A stretch of DNA of 64,000 bases from Hungatella sp. UBA4396 (GTDB taxonomy: Bacteria > Bacillota > Clostridia > Lachnospirales > Lachnospiraceae), in the NCBI GenBank assembly GCA_002389905.1, contig DGRE01000019.1:62001-126000 (forward strand), read 5' to 3'. The notes beneath the pieces were generated by a model, which was not told the DNA's origin, did not search any database, and saw nothing but the letters and a program-made list of their open reading frames with translations. The translations under genes were made by a program, and so were the position numbers. Shown one piece after another: positions 17,323 through 24,445 of the stretch (position 1 is the first letter of the stretch; each line of letters starts with the position of its first letter).

Positions 17323-19032
17323 ATGGTCATTGAAAGTTATCCAAGACCTGATTTTAAAAGGGAAGATTGGACGAATCTGAATGGAGAATGGGATTTTTCC
17401 TTTGATGAACCGGTATTTGATCGAAAAATTCAGGTTCCGTTCTGCTATCAGTCCGAAATGAGTGGAATCGGTGATACAGGGGTCCACCATATAGTGTGGT
17501 ATCGGAAAGAGTTCATTGTAGAAAAGGGCAGATTAAGTGGAAAAAGTCTGCTTTTAAAGTTTGGAGCCGTGGATTATGAAGCAGAGGTTTATATCAATCA
17601 AACCTATGCAGGAGGCCACAGAGGAGGCCACACTCCCTTTGAGGCAGATATTACCGGATTGGTTTCCGAAGGAAAGAATATTATAACGGTTAAAGTCATG
17701 GATTACAGTGATGCGGATAAACCGAGGGGAAAGCAGACATGGACAGGAGAAAACTTTGCCTGCTGGTACACTCCTACAACTGGGATATGGCAGAGCGTGT
17801 GGCTGGAATATGCGAGAAAGCCCTATATAAAACGAATAAAGGCAACGCCGGATCTGGAACGTAATGAAGCTTTATGTGAAATCTTTATTTCTACCATGGA
17901 GCGTGTGACCGCGGAAGTTTTCTTTCATAGCCTTCCTGCAGAAGGCGGTATGGAAATGGATCTGGGTAGTTTGAAAATATCCTGTGAAAACGGTTATGGA
18001 AAAGGAATTCTAGCTCTGCCGGACTTGGATCTGCGACGGGATCAGCTGACATGGACTCCGGAAAAACCCAATCTGATTGAGATGGAAGTAAATCTTCAAA
18101 ATGATAAGGTGACCAGTTATTTTGGACTTCGATCTGTCCGCATTTCAAATGGGAGGATTTTGTTAAACGGAGAGGTGTTATATCAAAGGCTGGTTCTCGA
18201 TCAGGGCTACTGGAGCCAAAGCCTTCTCACGCCTCCCGATGAGGAGGCCATTCGGAATGATATTCTGCTTTCAAAGAAAATGGGGTTTAATGGGGCCAGA
18301 AAACATCAGAAAATTGAAGATCCAAGATATTACTACTGGGCAGATAAGATGGGATTTCTTGTATGGGGAGAGATGCCAAGCTGTTATAGGTATACAGACA
18401 GTACTGTAGAAAATACCTCCAGAGAGCTTTTTGAATTCATTGAACGGGATTATAATCATCCATCCATTATTACATGGGTGACAGCGAACGAAAGCTGGGG
18501 AATGAGAAACATAAAAACGGATAAGAGCCAGCAGAGCTTTTCTAATATGTTGTTTTATCAGGCCAAAGCTCTGGATAAAACCAGACCGGTCAGTGGAAAC
18601 GATGGCTGGGAACAGACCGAGCACACCGATATACTGGCCTTACATGATTATGAACTGATGCCGGAAACAGAAGAAAAATACGATTCTCTAGAAGCTGTCC
18701 TTAATAGCCATGCGGAACGCCGCTTTGTTCTGGCGGACGGGCAGACGTACCGGGGGCAGCCTGTCCTGATGACAGAGTATGGCGGCATCGCTTTTTCTGC
18801 AGAAGAAAAAGGCTGGGGATATTACAATAAGGTGGGAAGCGAAGGGGAATTTTTAAAACGTCTGGAACCAATTACGGATTTCCTGATTAAAAGCAGAAAA
18901 TTTTCTGGTTTCTGTTATACACAGCTTACGGATGTCATGCAGGAGACAAACGGTCTGCTGAGGGAAAACAGAACGCCTAAGCTTCCGCTGGAAAAACTGA
19001 AAAAGATCTTTGGAAAGAAACTTTACGAATAA
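17323..19032 (+). CDS. Glycoside hydrolase family 2 enzyme
   Basis: The 569-residue protein has the GH2 order: a sugar-binding jelly-roll (residues about 10-165), an Ig-like domain (about 170-270) and a TIM barrel. The acid/base Glu390 is in WVTANESWG and the nucleophile Glu485 is in LMTEYGG. GH2 members act as beta-glucuronidases, beta-galactosidases, beta-mannosidases or related enzymes; specificity is not readable here. There is no signal peptide and no C-terminal accessory domain, so it is a short, cytoplasmic form. ATG 17323 is preferred (AAAGGAG 7 bases upstream) over 17305 and 17317. Operon position suggests it hydrolyses the sugar imported by the preceding transporter. Confidence 0.9.
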   Translation: MVIESYPRPDFKREDWTNLNGEWDFSFDEPVFDRKIQVPFCYQSEMSGIGDTGVHHIVWYRKEFIVEKGRLSGKSLLLKFGAVDYEAEVYINQTYAGGHRGGHTPFEADITGLVSEGKNIITVKVMDYSDADKPRGKQTWTGENFACWYTPTTGIWQSVWLEYARKPYIKRIKATPDLERNEALCEIFISTMERVTAEVFFHSLPAEGGMEMDLGSLKISCENGYGKGILALPDLDLRRDQLTWTPEKPNLIEMEVNLQNDKVTSYFGLRSVRISNGRILLNGEVLYQRLVLDQGYWSQSLLTPPDEEAIRNDILLSKKMGFNGARKHQKIEDPRYYYWADKMGFLVWGEMPSCYRYTDSTVENTSRELFEFIERDYNHPSIITWVTANESWGMRNIKTDKSQQSFSNMLFYQAKALDKTRPVSGNDGWEQTEHTDILALHDYELMPETEEKYDSLEAVLNSHAERRFVLADGQTYRGQPVLMTEYGGIAFSAEEKGWGYYNKVGSEGEFLKRLEPITDFLIKSRKFSGFCYTQLTDVMQETNGLLRENRTPKLPLEKLKKIFGKKLYE

Positions 19033-19042
19033 AAATCTTCTG

Positions 19043-19089
19043 CCACCCGGACAAACTTTGATATGGAGTATAGGATTGAGCCCGGGTGG
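19043..19089 (+). terminator. Possible terminator of importer-GH2 operon
   Basis: An 8-bp GC-rich stem (19043-19050 with 19082-19089) with a long loop lies just after the GH2 stop codon. A T-run appears only 11 bases later, so termination strength is doubtful. Confidence 0.35.
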
Positions 19090-19100
19090 TAACGAAGCTT

Positions 19101-19129
19101 TTTAAAATGAGTTAAAAATCTTGTATAAT
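19101..19129 (+). promoter_or_regulatory. Promoter of tRNA-Gln
   Basis: TATAAT at 19124-19129 is preceded 17 bases upstream by TTTAAA. Transcription would start about 10 bases before the tRNA. Confidence 0.55.
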
Positions 19130-19146
19130 TCCTCTTGTTGTATTGA

Positions 19147-19219
19147 TGGGCTATCGCCAAATGGTAAGGCAACGGACTCTGACTCCGTCATTTTCAAGGT
19201 TCGAATCCTTGTAGCCCAG
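19147..19219 (+). tRNA. tRNA-Gln (anticodon CTG)
   Basis: A full cloverleaf is visible: acceptor stem TGGGCTA pairs with TAGCCCA, the D-arm contains ATGGTAAGG, the anticodon stem ACGGA/TCCGT encloses the loop CTCTGAC with anticodon CTG, and the T-arm contains GGTTCGAATCC. The discriminator base is G and CCA is not encoded. A strong terminator follows, so it appears to be a single-gene transcript. Confidence 0.95.
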
Positions 19220-19224
19220 TCTGA

Positions 19225-19254
19225 AAAACGGAACCCTATAAAGTTCCGTTTTTT
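19225..19254 (+). terminator. Rho-independent terminator of tRNA-Gln
   Basis: A 10-bp stem (19225-19234 with 19243-19252) formed by AAAACGGAAC and its complement ends in a run of T residues, directly downstream of the tRNA. Confidence 0.85.
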
Positions 19255-19627
19255 GTATGTGTGCCAGGCACGGAGAACTCCCAAATGTAAAAATGCCCGC
19301 TGAAAGGGGGCACGAGAAATAGACGATGCTGTTAGAAGATGTAAAAGCCTTCTTCAAACTGGGCAGTTTAAAGGATCATAACCAAAAGACAGAAGAATGT
19401 TGCTGCGCCACTTTGTAAAACTCTGCACAAGCTGGTGTTTGGACTTAGGGATAGCTTTGTACAAAGTTTTTGGAATACATCCTTGAGGGAAATGCCATAA
19501 AAAGATATAATAAGGTAACCAAAGGTAAGAAAAAAAGGCCGGAAAAATAAGAAAATTTAAATATTGCCTTTATGGATAGACAATTTATGCCGATATGATA
19601 CAGGATGGGATAAAACGGGGTACACAC
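19255..19627. other. Intergenic stretch without recognisable gene
   Basis: About 370 bases between the tRNA terminator and the queT promoter. Short open frames exist on both strands, but none has a ribosome site together with protein-like composition. I see no conserved RNA motif here. Confidence 0.5.
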
Positions 19628-19656
19628 TTGCATTTCCATTGCCTTTATGCTATAGT
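19628..19656 (+). promoter_or_regulatory. Promoter of preQ1 leader and queT
   Basis: TTGCAT at 19628-19633 and TATAGT at 19651-19656 are 17 bases apart. The transcript would carry a leader of about 100 bases that includes an imperfect hairpin (19675-19685 with 19692-19704) and the preQ1 motif. Confidence 0.65.
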
Positions 19657-19714
19657 TACACCCGTAATAAGGCCGTGAAACCCTTGATTTCAAAGGGATT
19701 TCACAATACCCCCC

Positions 19715-19752
19715 GGTGTGTTCGAGACCTTCCACACCTAAAACAAAACTAA
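19715..19752 (+). ncRNA. PreQ1-I riboswitch
   Basis: The class-I preQ1 layout is present. Stem GGTGTG (19715-19720) pairs with CACACC (19733-19738); the loop begins TTCGAGAC and includes a CC pair, and an A-rich tail containing AAAACTAA closes the H-type pseudoknot. The tail runs straight into the ribosome site AAAGGAG of the next gene, whose product is a QueT-type transporter. Ligand binding would therefore hide the ribosome site, giving translational shut-off when queuosine precursor is plentiful. Identification rests on pattern and context. Confidence 0.82.
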
Positions 19753-19765
19753 AGGAGAATTGAAT

Positions 19766-20269
19766 ATGAATTTCAAAACATCTGAAAAGACCTACTTTAT
19801 TGCCTTTTCAGCGGCTATTGCCGCAATCTACACCGTACTGACCTTAATATTTGCGCCTATCAGCTTTGGCCCAATCCAGTTCCGAATTTCGGAAGTCCTT
19901 TGTATCCTCCCATTTTTTACGCCTGCCGCAATTCCGGGATTGTTTATCGGCTGTTTGCTGTCCAACTTTTTGTGCGGCGCGGCTACCCTGGATGTTATTT
20001 TCGGCAGCCTGGCGACTCTGGTGGGAGCAATAGGGTCCTATAAGCTTCGCAAAACAAAGTGGTTGGTATGCGTGCCGCCAATTCTGGCAAATACCATTGT
20101 CATTCCATGGGTGCTGCGGTATGCCTATGGTTCGGAAGATCTCATTATATATGCCATGATTACCGTGGGTATTGGTGAGATACTTGCAATCGGTGTTCTT
20201 GGAAATATTTTGATGAGTGCTTTAAACCATTATAAACATATTATATTTGGACGTTTTTCTGCTAAATAA
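19766..20269 (+). CDS. queT: Queuosine-precursor transporter QueT
   Basis: A 167-residue membrane protein with five to six hydrophobic helices. It is of the QueT/DUF988 group, the substrate-binding S component of an energy-coupling factor transporter for queuosine precursors. Typical features are the PISFGPIQFRISEVLCILPFF segment near residue 30 and the conserved small-residue helix that follows (GLFIGCLLSN). ATG 19766 is chosen because AAAGGAG ends 8 bases earlier and is part of the riboswitch tail; an upstream TTG at 19760 is too close. Shared ECF energising subunits must lie elsewhere in the genome. Confidence 0.9.
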   Translation: MNFKTSEKTYFIAFSAAIAAIYTVLTLIFAPISFGPIQFRISEVLCILPFFTPAAIPGLFIGCLLSNFLCGAATLDVIFGSLATLVGAIGSYKLRKTKWLVCVPPILANTIVIPWVLRYAYGSEDLIIYAMITVGIGEILAIGVLGNILMSALNHYKHIIFGRFSAK

Positions 20270-20293
20270 AAACAGGCAGGTATCCGGGGATCA

Positions 20294-20332
20294 TTACTGA
20301 TACAGCCAGTATGACTTATAATGTTAACATTA
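20294..20332 (+). promoter_or_regulatory. Promoter with overlapping 14-bp palindrome
   Basis: TATAAT at 20317-20322 has a weak -35 TTACTG 17 bases upstream. A perfect 14-base palindrome (20319-20332, core AATGTTAACATT) overlaps the -10 box and likely start point, where a bound repressor would block transcription of the gene at 20355. Confidence 0.45.
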
Positions 20333-20354
20333 CAAAAGAATCGTGGTGAAGAAT

Positions 20355-21158
20355 ATGTCAGTAGGAAGAATGAGCTTAGTCAGTAATGCAGATCACTATT
20401 TTACAATAGCAGTGGATGAGTGCGGAAATTGGAGCATGAAGGGAATCCTGTTTCATGAGAGTGTTCCCCATGGAATCTGCTTTGACAGTGTGCAGGAACT
20501 GATTTTGAATGTAGACCAGATCCTTGATGATGTGGGAAGCCCCAAGCAGACCCTTCAGATGCGCTGCTTTTCGGGAATCATTCTTTCCGGCTTTACTATA
20601 AAAAAATATGACGGAGAGCCCAGGAAGGGGAATGCAGAAACCTTTGCTGTCTGCATTCAGTACCGCTATCATGCGGGCTGGCAGGGCACTGTAAGCTGGC
20701 AAGACGGCGGAAAAAAGGAGTCGTTTGAAAGCGAGCTTCAGTTGCTCCGGCTGCTTAAGGGAGGGTCAAACCGGACCTTTCCTGAAAAGGAGGAACGTTT
20801 GAATTCCTGCCACCTGACCATATCTGAGTACGATTCCGGCAGGTTTACCGGCAGATATCAAAGCGTATCTGCAAATAGGACCAGGCAGTTTAATACCCTG
20901 GTGGACTTAGCCTCTACCCTGAAATGCTTTATGGAAGGAAAGAGAACAGAACTGCCTTTTGATTCACCCTTGGAATCGGGAACAAAGGCTTCCTTTTCTA
21001 TCAAAGTCATGTTCCGGGAGCGGGGGACCTGGCAGGGAGTCGTTTACTGGCGGGAAGGCAGAGAGCAGCTTTCCTTCCGGAGCTTTAAGGAACTGCTTCA
21101 TATAATCACATTTGCAGCGGAACCGGTTTCCAGCAAAAAAGAGGCGGTTTTGCCGTAA
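20355..21158 (+). CDS. Four-repeat protein of unknown function
   Basis: The 267-residue protein has no signal peptide or membrane helix and no family I can name. It contains four copies of a roughly 45-residue unit with the pattern F-x-I-x(5-8)-G-x-W/F-x-G-x(8-12)-F-x-S-x2-x-L, at about residues 15-60, 92-140, 150-195 and 210-255. Units two and four are closest (both have WQGxVxW and FxSxxxLL). The pattern suggests a small all-beta fold with a closing helix, possibly binding a ligand or partner. ATG 20355 is chosen because GGTGAAG lies just upstream; GTG 20343 is an alternative. It stands alone between queT and murC with its own promoter and terminator. Confidence 0.75.
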   Translation: MSVGRMSLVSNADHYFTIAVDECGNWSMKGILFHESVPHGICFDSVQELILNVDQILDDVGSPKQTLQMRCFSGIILSGFTIKKYDGEPRKGNAETFAVCIQYRYHAGWQGTVSWQDGGKKESFESELQLLRLLKGGSNRTFPEKEERLNSCHLTISEYDSGRFTGRYQSVSANRTRQFNTLVDLASTLKCFMEGKRTELPFDSPLESGTKASFSIKVMFRERGTWQGVVYWREGREQLSFRSFKELLHIITFAAEPVSSKKEAVLP

Positions 21159-21178
21159 TTATATCATTTTCTTCACCT

Positions 21179-21215
21179 AAAGTCCCCGGACCATGTAAGT
21201 CCCGGCGGACTTTTT
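21179..21215 (+). terminator. Rho-independent terminator
   Basis: AAAGTCC at 21179-21185 pairs with GGACTTT at 21207-21213, with an inner CCGG pairing and a T-run after the stem. It follows the four-repeat protein gene by about 20 bases. Confidence 0.7.
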
Positions 21216-21541
21216 CTTTTTCTGTCAGTATCTTATTTTGCCGCATGCAGGTGATTTCCCCGGTCCCAGGCGGTTTTGTCCTTACGGTTTTCTGACTTCT
21301 GTTTTGAGAACTGAGGCATGACAACAGGTGTTTTACTATAAGATTATATTGTGGATTTTCTTTCTGCTTTCCTGTATAATAAAAGGAACTCAATTTGCAA
21401 TGTGTCTTTCAGCGAATCACTCAGGCAGTCTTGCCTTTTCCGGGTATATCAAGCCTGATCAAGCAGTTGACTTTACATAAGAAAAGCAGTAAAAGTAAAA
21501 AGAAGCATCAACCAAATAGAAAAATTAAGGATGGAAAAAAC
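21216..21541. other. Upstream region of murC
   Basis: This 326-base stretch contains a -10 box TATAAT at 21375-21380 with no convincing -35 partner, then a leader of about 155 bases rich in A and G (AAAAGCAGTAAAAG-type sequence). The reading frame upstream of murC is open here, but it lacks a ribosome site and is not like MurC, so I treat it as leader. No other gene or motif was found. Confidence 0.5.
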
Positions 21542-22921
21542 ATGTATCAGATTGATTTTCATAAACAGTCAGCAATTCATTTCATAGGAATCGGCGGAAT
21601 CAGCATGAGCGGCCTGGCAGAGATCCTCATTGACGAAGGCTTCACGGTCACAGGCTCTGATGCCCAGGAATCAGCTCTGACCCGCCACTTGGAAGCAAAG
21701 GGGGCCAGGGTTTCCTACGGCCAAAGGCCTGAAAATATCACCGACGGAATTGATGTGGTGGTTTATACGGCAGCAGTCCATCCTGATAATCCTGAGTTTG
21801 CAGAGGTTCAGAAACGGCAGATTCCCCTTCTGACCCGGGCGGAGCTCCTGGGCCAGATGATGACAAACTACCGGAATGCCATCGCTGTTTCAGGAACCCA
21901 CGGAAAGACAACGACCACCTCCATGCTGACAGAAATCCTTTTAGCAGCAGATACGGACCCCACCATATCCGTAGGCGGAATTTTAAATTCCATCGGCGGA
22001 AACATCCGTGTGGGAGGCTCTGATTTATTTGTGACAGAAGCCTGTGAGTACACCAACAGCTTTTTATCTTTTTTCCCCACCATGGAAGTGATATTAAACG
22101 TGGAAGCGGACCATCTGGATTTCTTTAAGGACTTAGAGGATATCCGCAATTCCTTCCGCTTATTTGCCCAAAAGCTTCCAGAGGAAGGGGTACTGGTTAT
22201 CAACAATGACATCGAGTGTGTGGAGGAGATTACCAGAGACCTGCCTTGCAAGACCATTACCTTCGGCAAAAAGCCGGGAAGCCGGTACGAGGCTGAGACC
22301 ATCCGCTTCGATGAGCTTGCCAGGGCTTCCTATGAGCTTAAGATAGACGGAACTGTTGTGGATACAGTTACACTTGGCGTTCCCGGAGAACACAATGTGT
22401 ATAACTCCCTGGCCGCCGCCGCCGTCTGTATGGAATTAGGAATATCTATAGAAATGATCAAAAAGGGATTAAAGCGTTTTACAGGAACCAACCGGCGCTT
22501 TGAAAAGAAGGGAGAGCTGGGCGGTGTGACCATTATTGATGATTATGCCCACCATCCCCAGGAAATAAGGGCAACTCTGGAAACGGCAAAGCATTACCCC
22601 AAGAATAAGCTGTGGGTAGTATTCCAGCCCCACACCTACACCAGGACAAAAGCGTTTCTGGAGGAATTTGCGGAGTCTTTGTCTCTTGCTGACGAGGTCA
22701 TACTGGCGGACATCTATGCGGCCCGTGAAACCGACAATCTGGGGGTCAGTTCCAGGGATATTGCTGAGAAAATTGAAAAAAGAGGGGTAAAGGTGCACTA
22801 CATGCCGTCGTTTGATGAAATCGAAACATTTATTTTGGAAAATTGTATACACGGTGATTTGTTGATAACTATGGGGGCCGGAGATATAGTAAAAGTGGGA
22901 GAAAAGCTGTTAGGCTTGTAG
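21542..22921 (+). CDS. murC: UDP-N-acetylmuramate--L-alanine ligase
   Basis: The 459-residue cytoplasmic enzyme joins L-alanine to UDP-MurNAc, the first step of the peptidoglycan stem peptide. The N-terminal UDP-binding domain starts with FIGIGGISMSG, the ATP-binding loop GTHGKTTT is at 118-125, a TEACEY motif follows, and the C-terminal ligase domain contains DDYAHHPQE and FQPHTYTRT. Length matches the family. ATG 21542 is chosen since AAGGATGG lies upstream and MurC proteins begin close to the glycine-rich loop; the open frame before it is not MurC-like. A strong terminator follows. Confidence 0.96.
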   Translation: MYQIDFHKQSAIHFIGIGGISMSGLAEILIDEGFTVTGSDAQESALTRHLEAKGARVSYGQRPENITDGIDVVVYTAAVHPDNPEFAEVQKRQIPLLTRAELLGQMMTNYRNAIAVSGTHGKTTTTSMLTEILLAADTDPTISVGGILNSIGGNIRVGGSDLFVTEACEYTNSFLSFFPTMEVILNVEADHLDFFKDLEDIRNSFRLFAQKLPEEGVLVINNDIECVEEITRDLPCKTITFGKKPGSRYEAETIRFDELARASYELKIDGTVVDTVTLGVPGEHNVYNSLAAAAVCMELGISIEMIKKGLKRFTGTNRRFEKKGELGGVTIIDDYAHHPQEIRATLETAKHYPKNKLWVVFQPHTYTRTKAFLEEFAESLSLADEVILADIYAARETDNLGVSSRDIAEKIEKRGVKVHYMPSFDEIETFILENCIHGDLLITMGAGDIVKVGEKLLGL

Positions 22922-23120
22922 TTATCCACATTATCCACATAGTTTTCAACATTTTCTCCTGGAAAACTATGTGGATTTTTTAATTTACATAATTTATAAT
23001 CTCACAATTTATAAATCCACGGTTTTATCAGCAAATCGACAGGAATCGGGAAGAAAATACAAATTATGTATACCAGGTTTCCACATTATCCACAGTTTCC
23101 ACAATTCATTTGGTGGATAA
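22922..23120 (+). promoter_or_regulatory. DnaA-box cluster
   Basis: Three perfect matches to the DnaA box TTATCCACA occur at 22922-22930, 22931-22939 (directly adjacent) and 23086-23094. Near matches are TTTCCACAT (23078-23086), TTTCCACAA (23096-23104) and, on the other strand, TTATCCACC within 23111-23120. The cluster lies between murC and the dnaD-dnaI pair. It could titrate DnaA or couple expression of the helicase-loading genes to DnaA activity. No dnaA, dnaN or rpmH gene is nearby, so I do not call it the chromosome origin. Confidence 0.6.
22933..22982 (+). terminator. Terminator of murC
   Basis: A 15-bp perfect stem (22933-22947 with 22962-22976) is followed by a T-run. Its left arm overlaps the second DnaA-box-like sequence after murC. 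Confidence 0.9.
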
Positions 23121-23129
23121 CTACCCCTA

Positions 23130-23158
23130 TTTTCTTTTGGGGGGAGTTGTGGTATGAT
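23130..23158 (+). promoter_or_regulatory. Possible promoter for dnaD leader
   Basis: A -10-like TATGAT at 23153-23158 has only a weak -35 (TTTTCT) 17 bases upstream. If used, transcription begins a few bases before the structured element and gives a leader of about 195 bases for the dnaD gene. Confidence 0.35.
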
Positions 23159-23175
23159 GTTCACGAAAGCAAGGA

Positions 23176-23303
23176 GCAGTGCAGAATCAGGGCTTGAGAA
23201 TATTTTCGTTGTGCTTGCACATAAGAAAATTTTCACATGACCTGATTCATAGGGCGAATGCCCGTGAGCCAGGAAATCCGCAGGATTTCCTGGCTTGCAC
23301 TGC
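23176..23303 (+). ncRNA. Structured element, predicted four-way junction, in dnaD leader
   Basis: Four helices nest precisely. The closing stem GCAGTGCA (23176-23183) pairs with TGCACTGC (23296-23303). Stem GAATCAGG (23184-23191) pairs with CCTGATTC (23241-23248) and carries an extended imperfect hairpin between. GGGC/GCCC is at 23252-23255 and 23260-23263, and a 13-bp perfect hairpin is at 23267-23279 and 23283-23295. Helices abut with joints of 0, 3, 3 and 0 bases. There is no T-run, so it is not a terminator. I do not recognise it as a known RNA class; it could also be a small palindromic repeat element. Typed as ncRNA for lack of a better label. Confidence 0.5.
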
Positions 23304-23359
23304 GGACCAGCCGACTAACGCATTAACACCCCAGCCCCCCAAAAAGCGAGGTTATACCA

Positions 23360-24415
23360 GTGAATGTAAAGAGCAGTTTTAAGATAAATGCAACCATAAT
23401 ATCCAATGATTTTATTGATGAGCATATGGTAGGAGCCAATGGCGAGTATGTAAAAGCATACTTATACTTAATGCGCCATAAAGGCGAAGAAATAACCATT
23501 TCCATGATTGCCGATGCCTTAAACCATACGGAAGCGGATGTGACACGCGCATTATCTTACTGGAAAAAAGCCGGAGTCCTGGTAGAAGACCTCCCCCAAA
23601 AGCCAGAGGCTTCTCCAGCCCTTTCCGAGACAGCCTGCGCCTCAGGCCCGGCCCTCTCCCAGAAAGCCCCGGAAGCCCCTCAAAAACGTCCCTCCTATTC
23701 TCCTGCTCAAATCAGCAGCCTTGCCGGAGACGAGGACTTTTCCCAGCTTCTCTACATAGCTCAGAAATACATGAACAAGGTATTTACCCAGAGGGAATGC
23801 GAAGTCTTTGCCTATCTCTACGACGGCCTTTCCATGCCTGCCGAACTTTTAGAGTACGTGGTGGAATACTGTGTCCAGGGCGGCCACAGCAGCATCCGCT
23901 ACATTGAGACCGTAGCCATCAGCTGGCATGAAAAGGGCTTCCGGACTGTGGAAGAAGCCAAAAGCCACGCTGTTTCCTTTTCCAAGGACTCCTTTGCTGT
24001 TATGAAAGCATTTGGACTTAATGACAGGAAGCCGGGTGATTTGGAAAGGGGATTTATGGACCGGTGGTTTCGATCCTACGGCTTTACCAGGGAACTGGTA
24101 ATGGAAGCCTGTAACAGGACTATGGCGGCCACCCATTCCCCCAGCTTCCAGTATGCAGACAAGATACTGGAGGGCTGGAAAAAGGCAGGTGTCCGTTCCC
24201 TGGAAGAGGTGCGAAAGCTGGATGAGCAGCACGCAGACCGGATGAGGAGCGAGGATGCAAAGGGAGGGAAAAAAACGGAATCTGACAGCAAAGCCGGGGC
24301 CTATAAGCAGACCTCTTCTGCAAAGGGAAGAGGCGGCCAGAATCAGTTCCAGAACTTCCCTCAAAGAGAAATCGATTATGATGCACTGGTATTACAGCAG
24401 CTTGCAGATCAGTAG
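23360..24415 (+). CDS. DnaD/DnaB-type replication initiation protein
   Basis: The 351-residue protein has an N-terminal winged-helix-like region (residues about 1-75, with YVKAYLYLMRH and a helix-turn-helix run) and a Pro/Ala-rich linker (75-120). Two DnaD C-terminal-type modules follow. The first ends with YIETVAISWHEKGFRTVEEA and the second with YADKILEGWKKAGV, the Y-x3-I-x2-W signature of the family. A Lys/Asp-rich tail follows. In Firmicutes such proteins help load the replicative helicase at the origin or at restart sites, together with a DnaI-type loader, which is the next gene. Start is GTG 23360 with AGCGAGG 9 bases upstream. Confidence 0.87.
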   Translation: MNVKSSFKINATIISNDFIDEHMVGANGEYVKAYLYLMRHKGEEITISMIADALNHTEADVTRALSYWKKAGVLVEDLPQKPEASPALSETACASGPALSQKAPEAPQKRPSYSPAQISSLAGDEDFSQLLYIAQKYMNKVFTQRECEVFAYLYDGLSMPAELLEYVVEYCVQGGHSSIRYIETVAISWHEKGFRTVEEAKSHAVSFSKDSFAVMKAFGLNDRKPGDLERGFMDRWFRSYGFTRELVMEACNRTMAATHSPSFQYADKILEGWKKAGVRSLEEVRKLDEQHADRMRSEDAKGGKKTESDSKAGAYKQTSSAKGRGGQNQFQNFPQREIDYDALVLQQLADQ

Positions 24416-24445
24416 CATATCAGGATATATGGGAAGGAGGTACTC

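Noticed and set aside
19121..19303. 60-residue open frames over tRNA-Gln on both strands
   Set aside because: They cover the tRNA and its terminator, so they are not translated genes.
21395..21541. MurC N-terminal extension of 49 residues
   Set aside because: The extension is Lys-rich leader sequence without a ribosome site; MurC begins at the glycine-rich loop region.
22922..23120. DnaA boxes taken as chromosome origin
   Set aside because: There is no dnaA, dnaN, rpmH or gyr gene near, no clear AT-rich unwinding module, and the genes on both sides are unrelated to origin regions.
23267..23295. 13-bp hairpin as a terminator
   Set aside because: The stem is followed by GC-containing sequence and no T-run; it is better explained as part of the four-way element.
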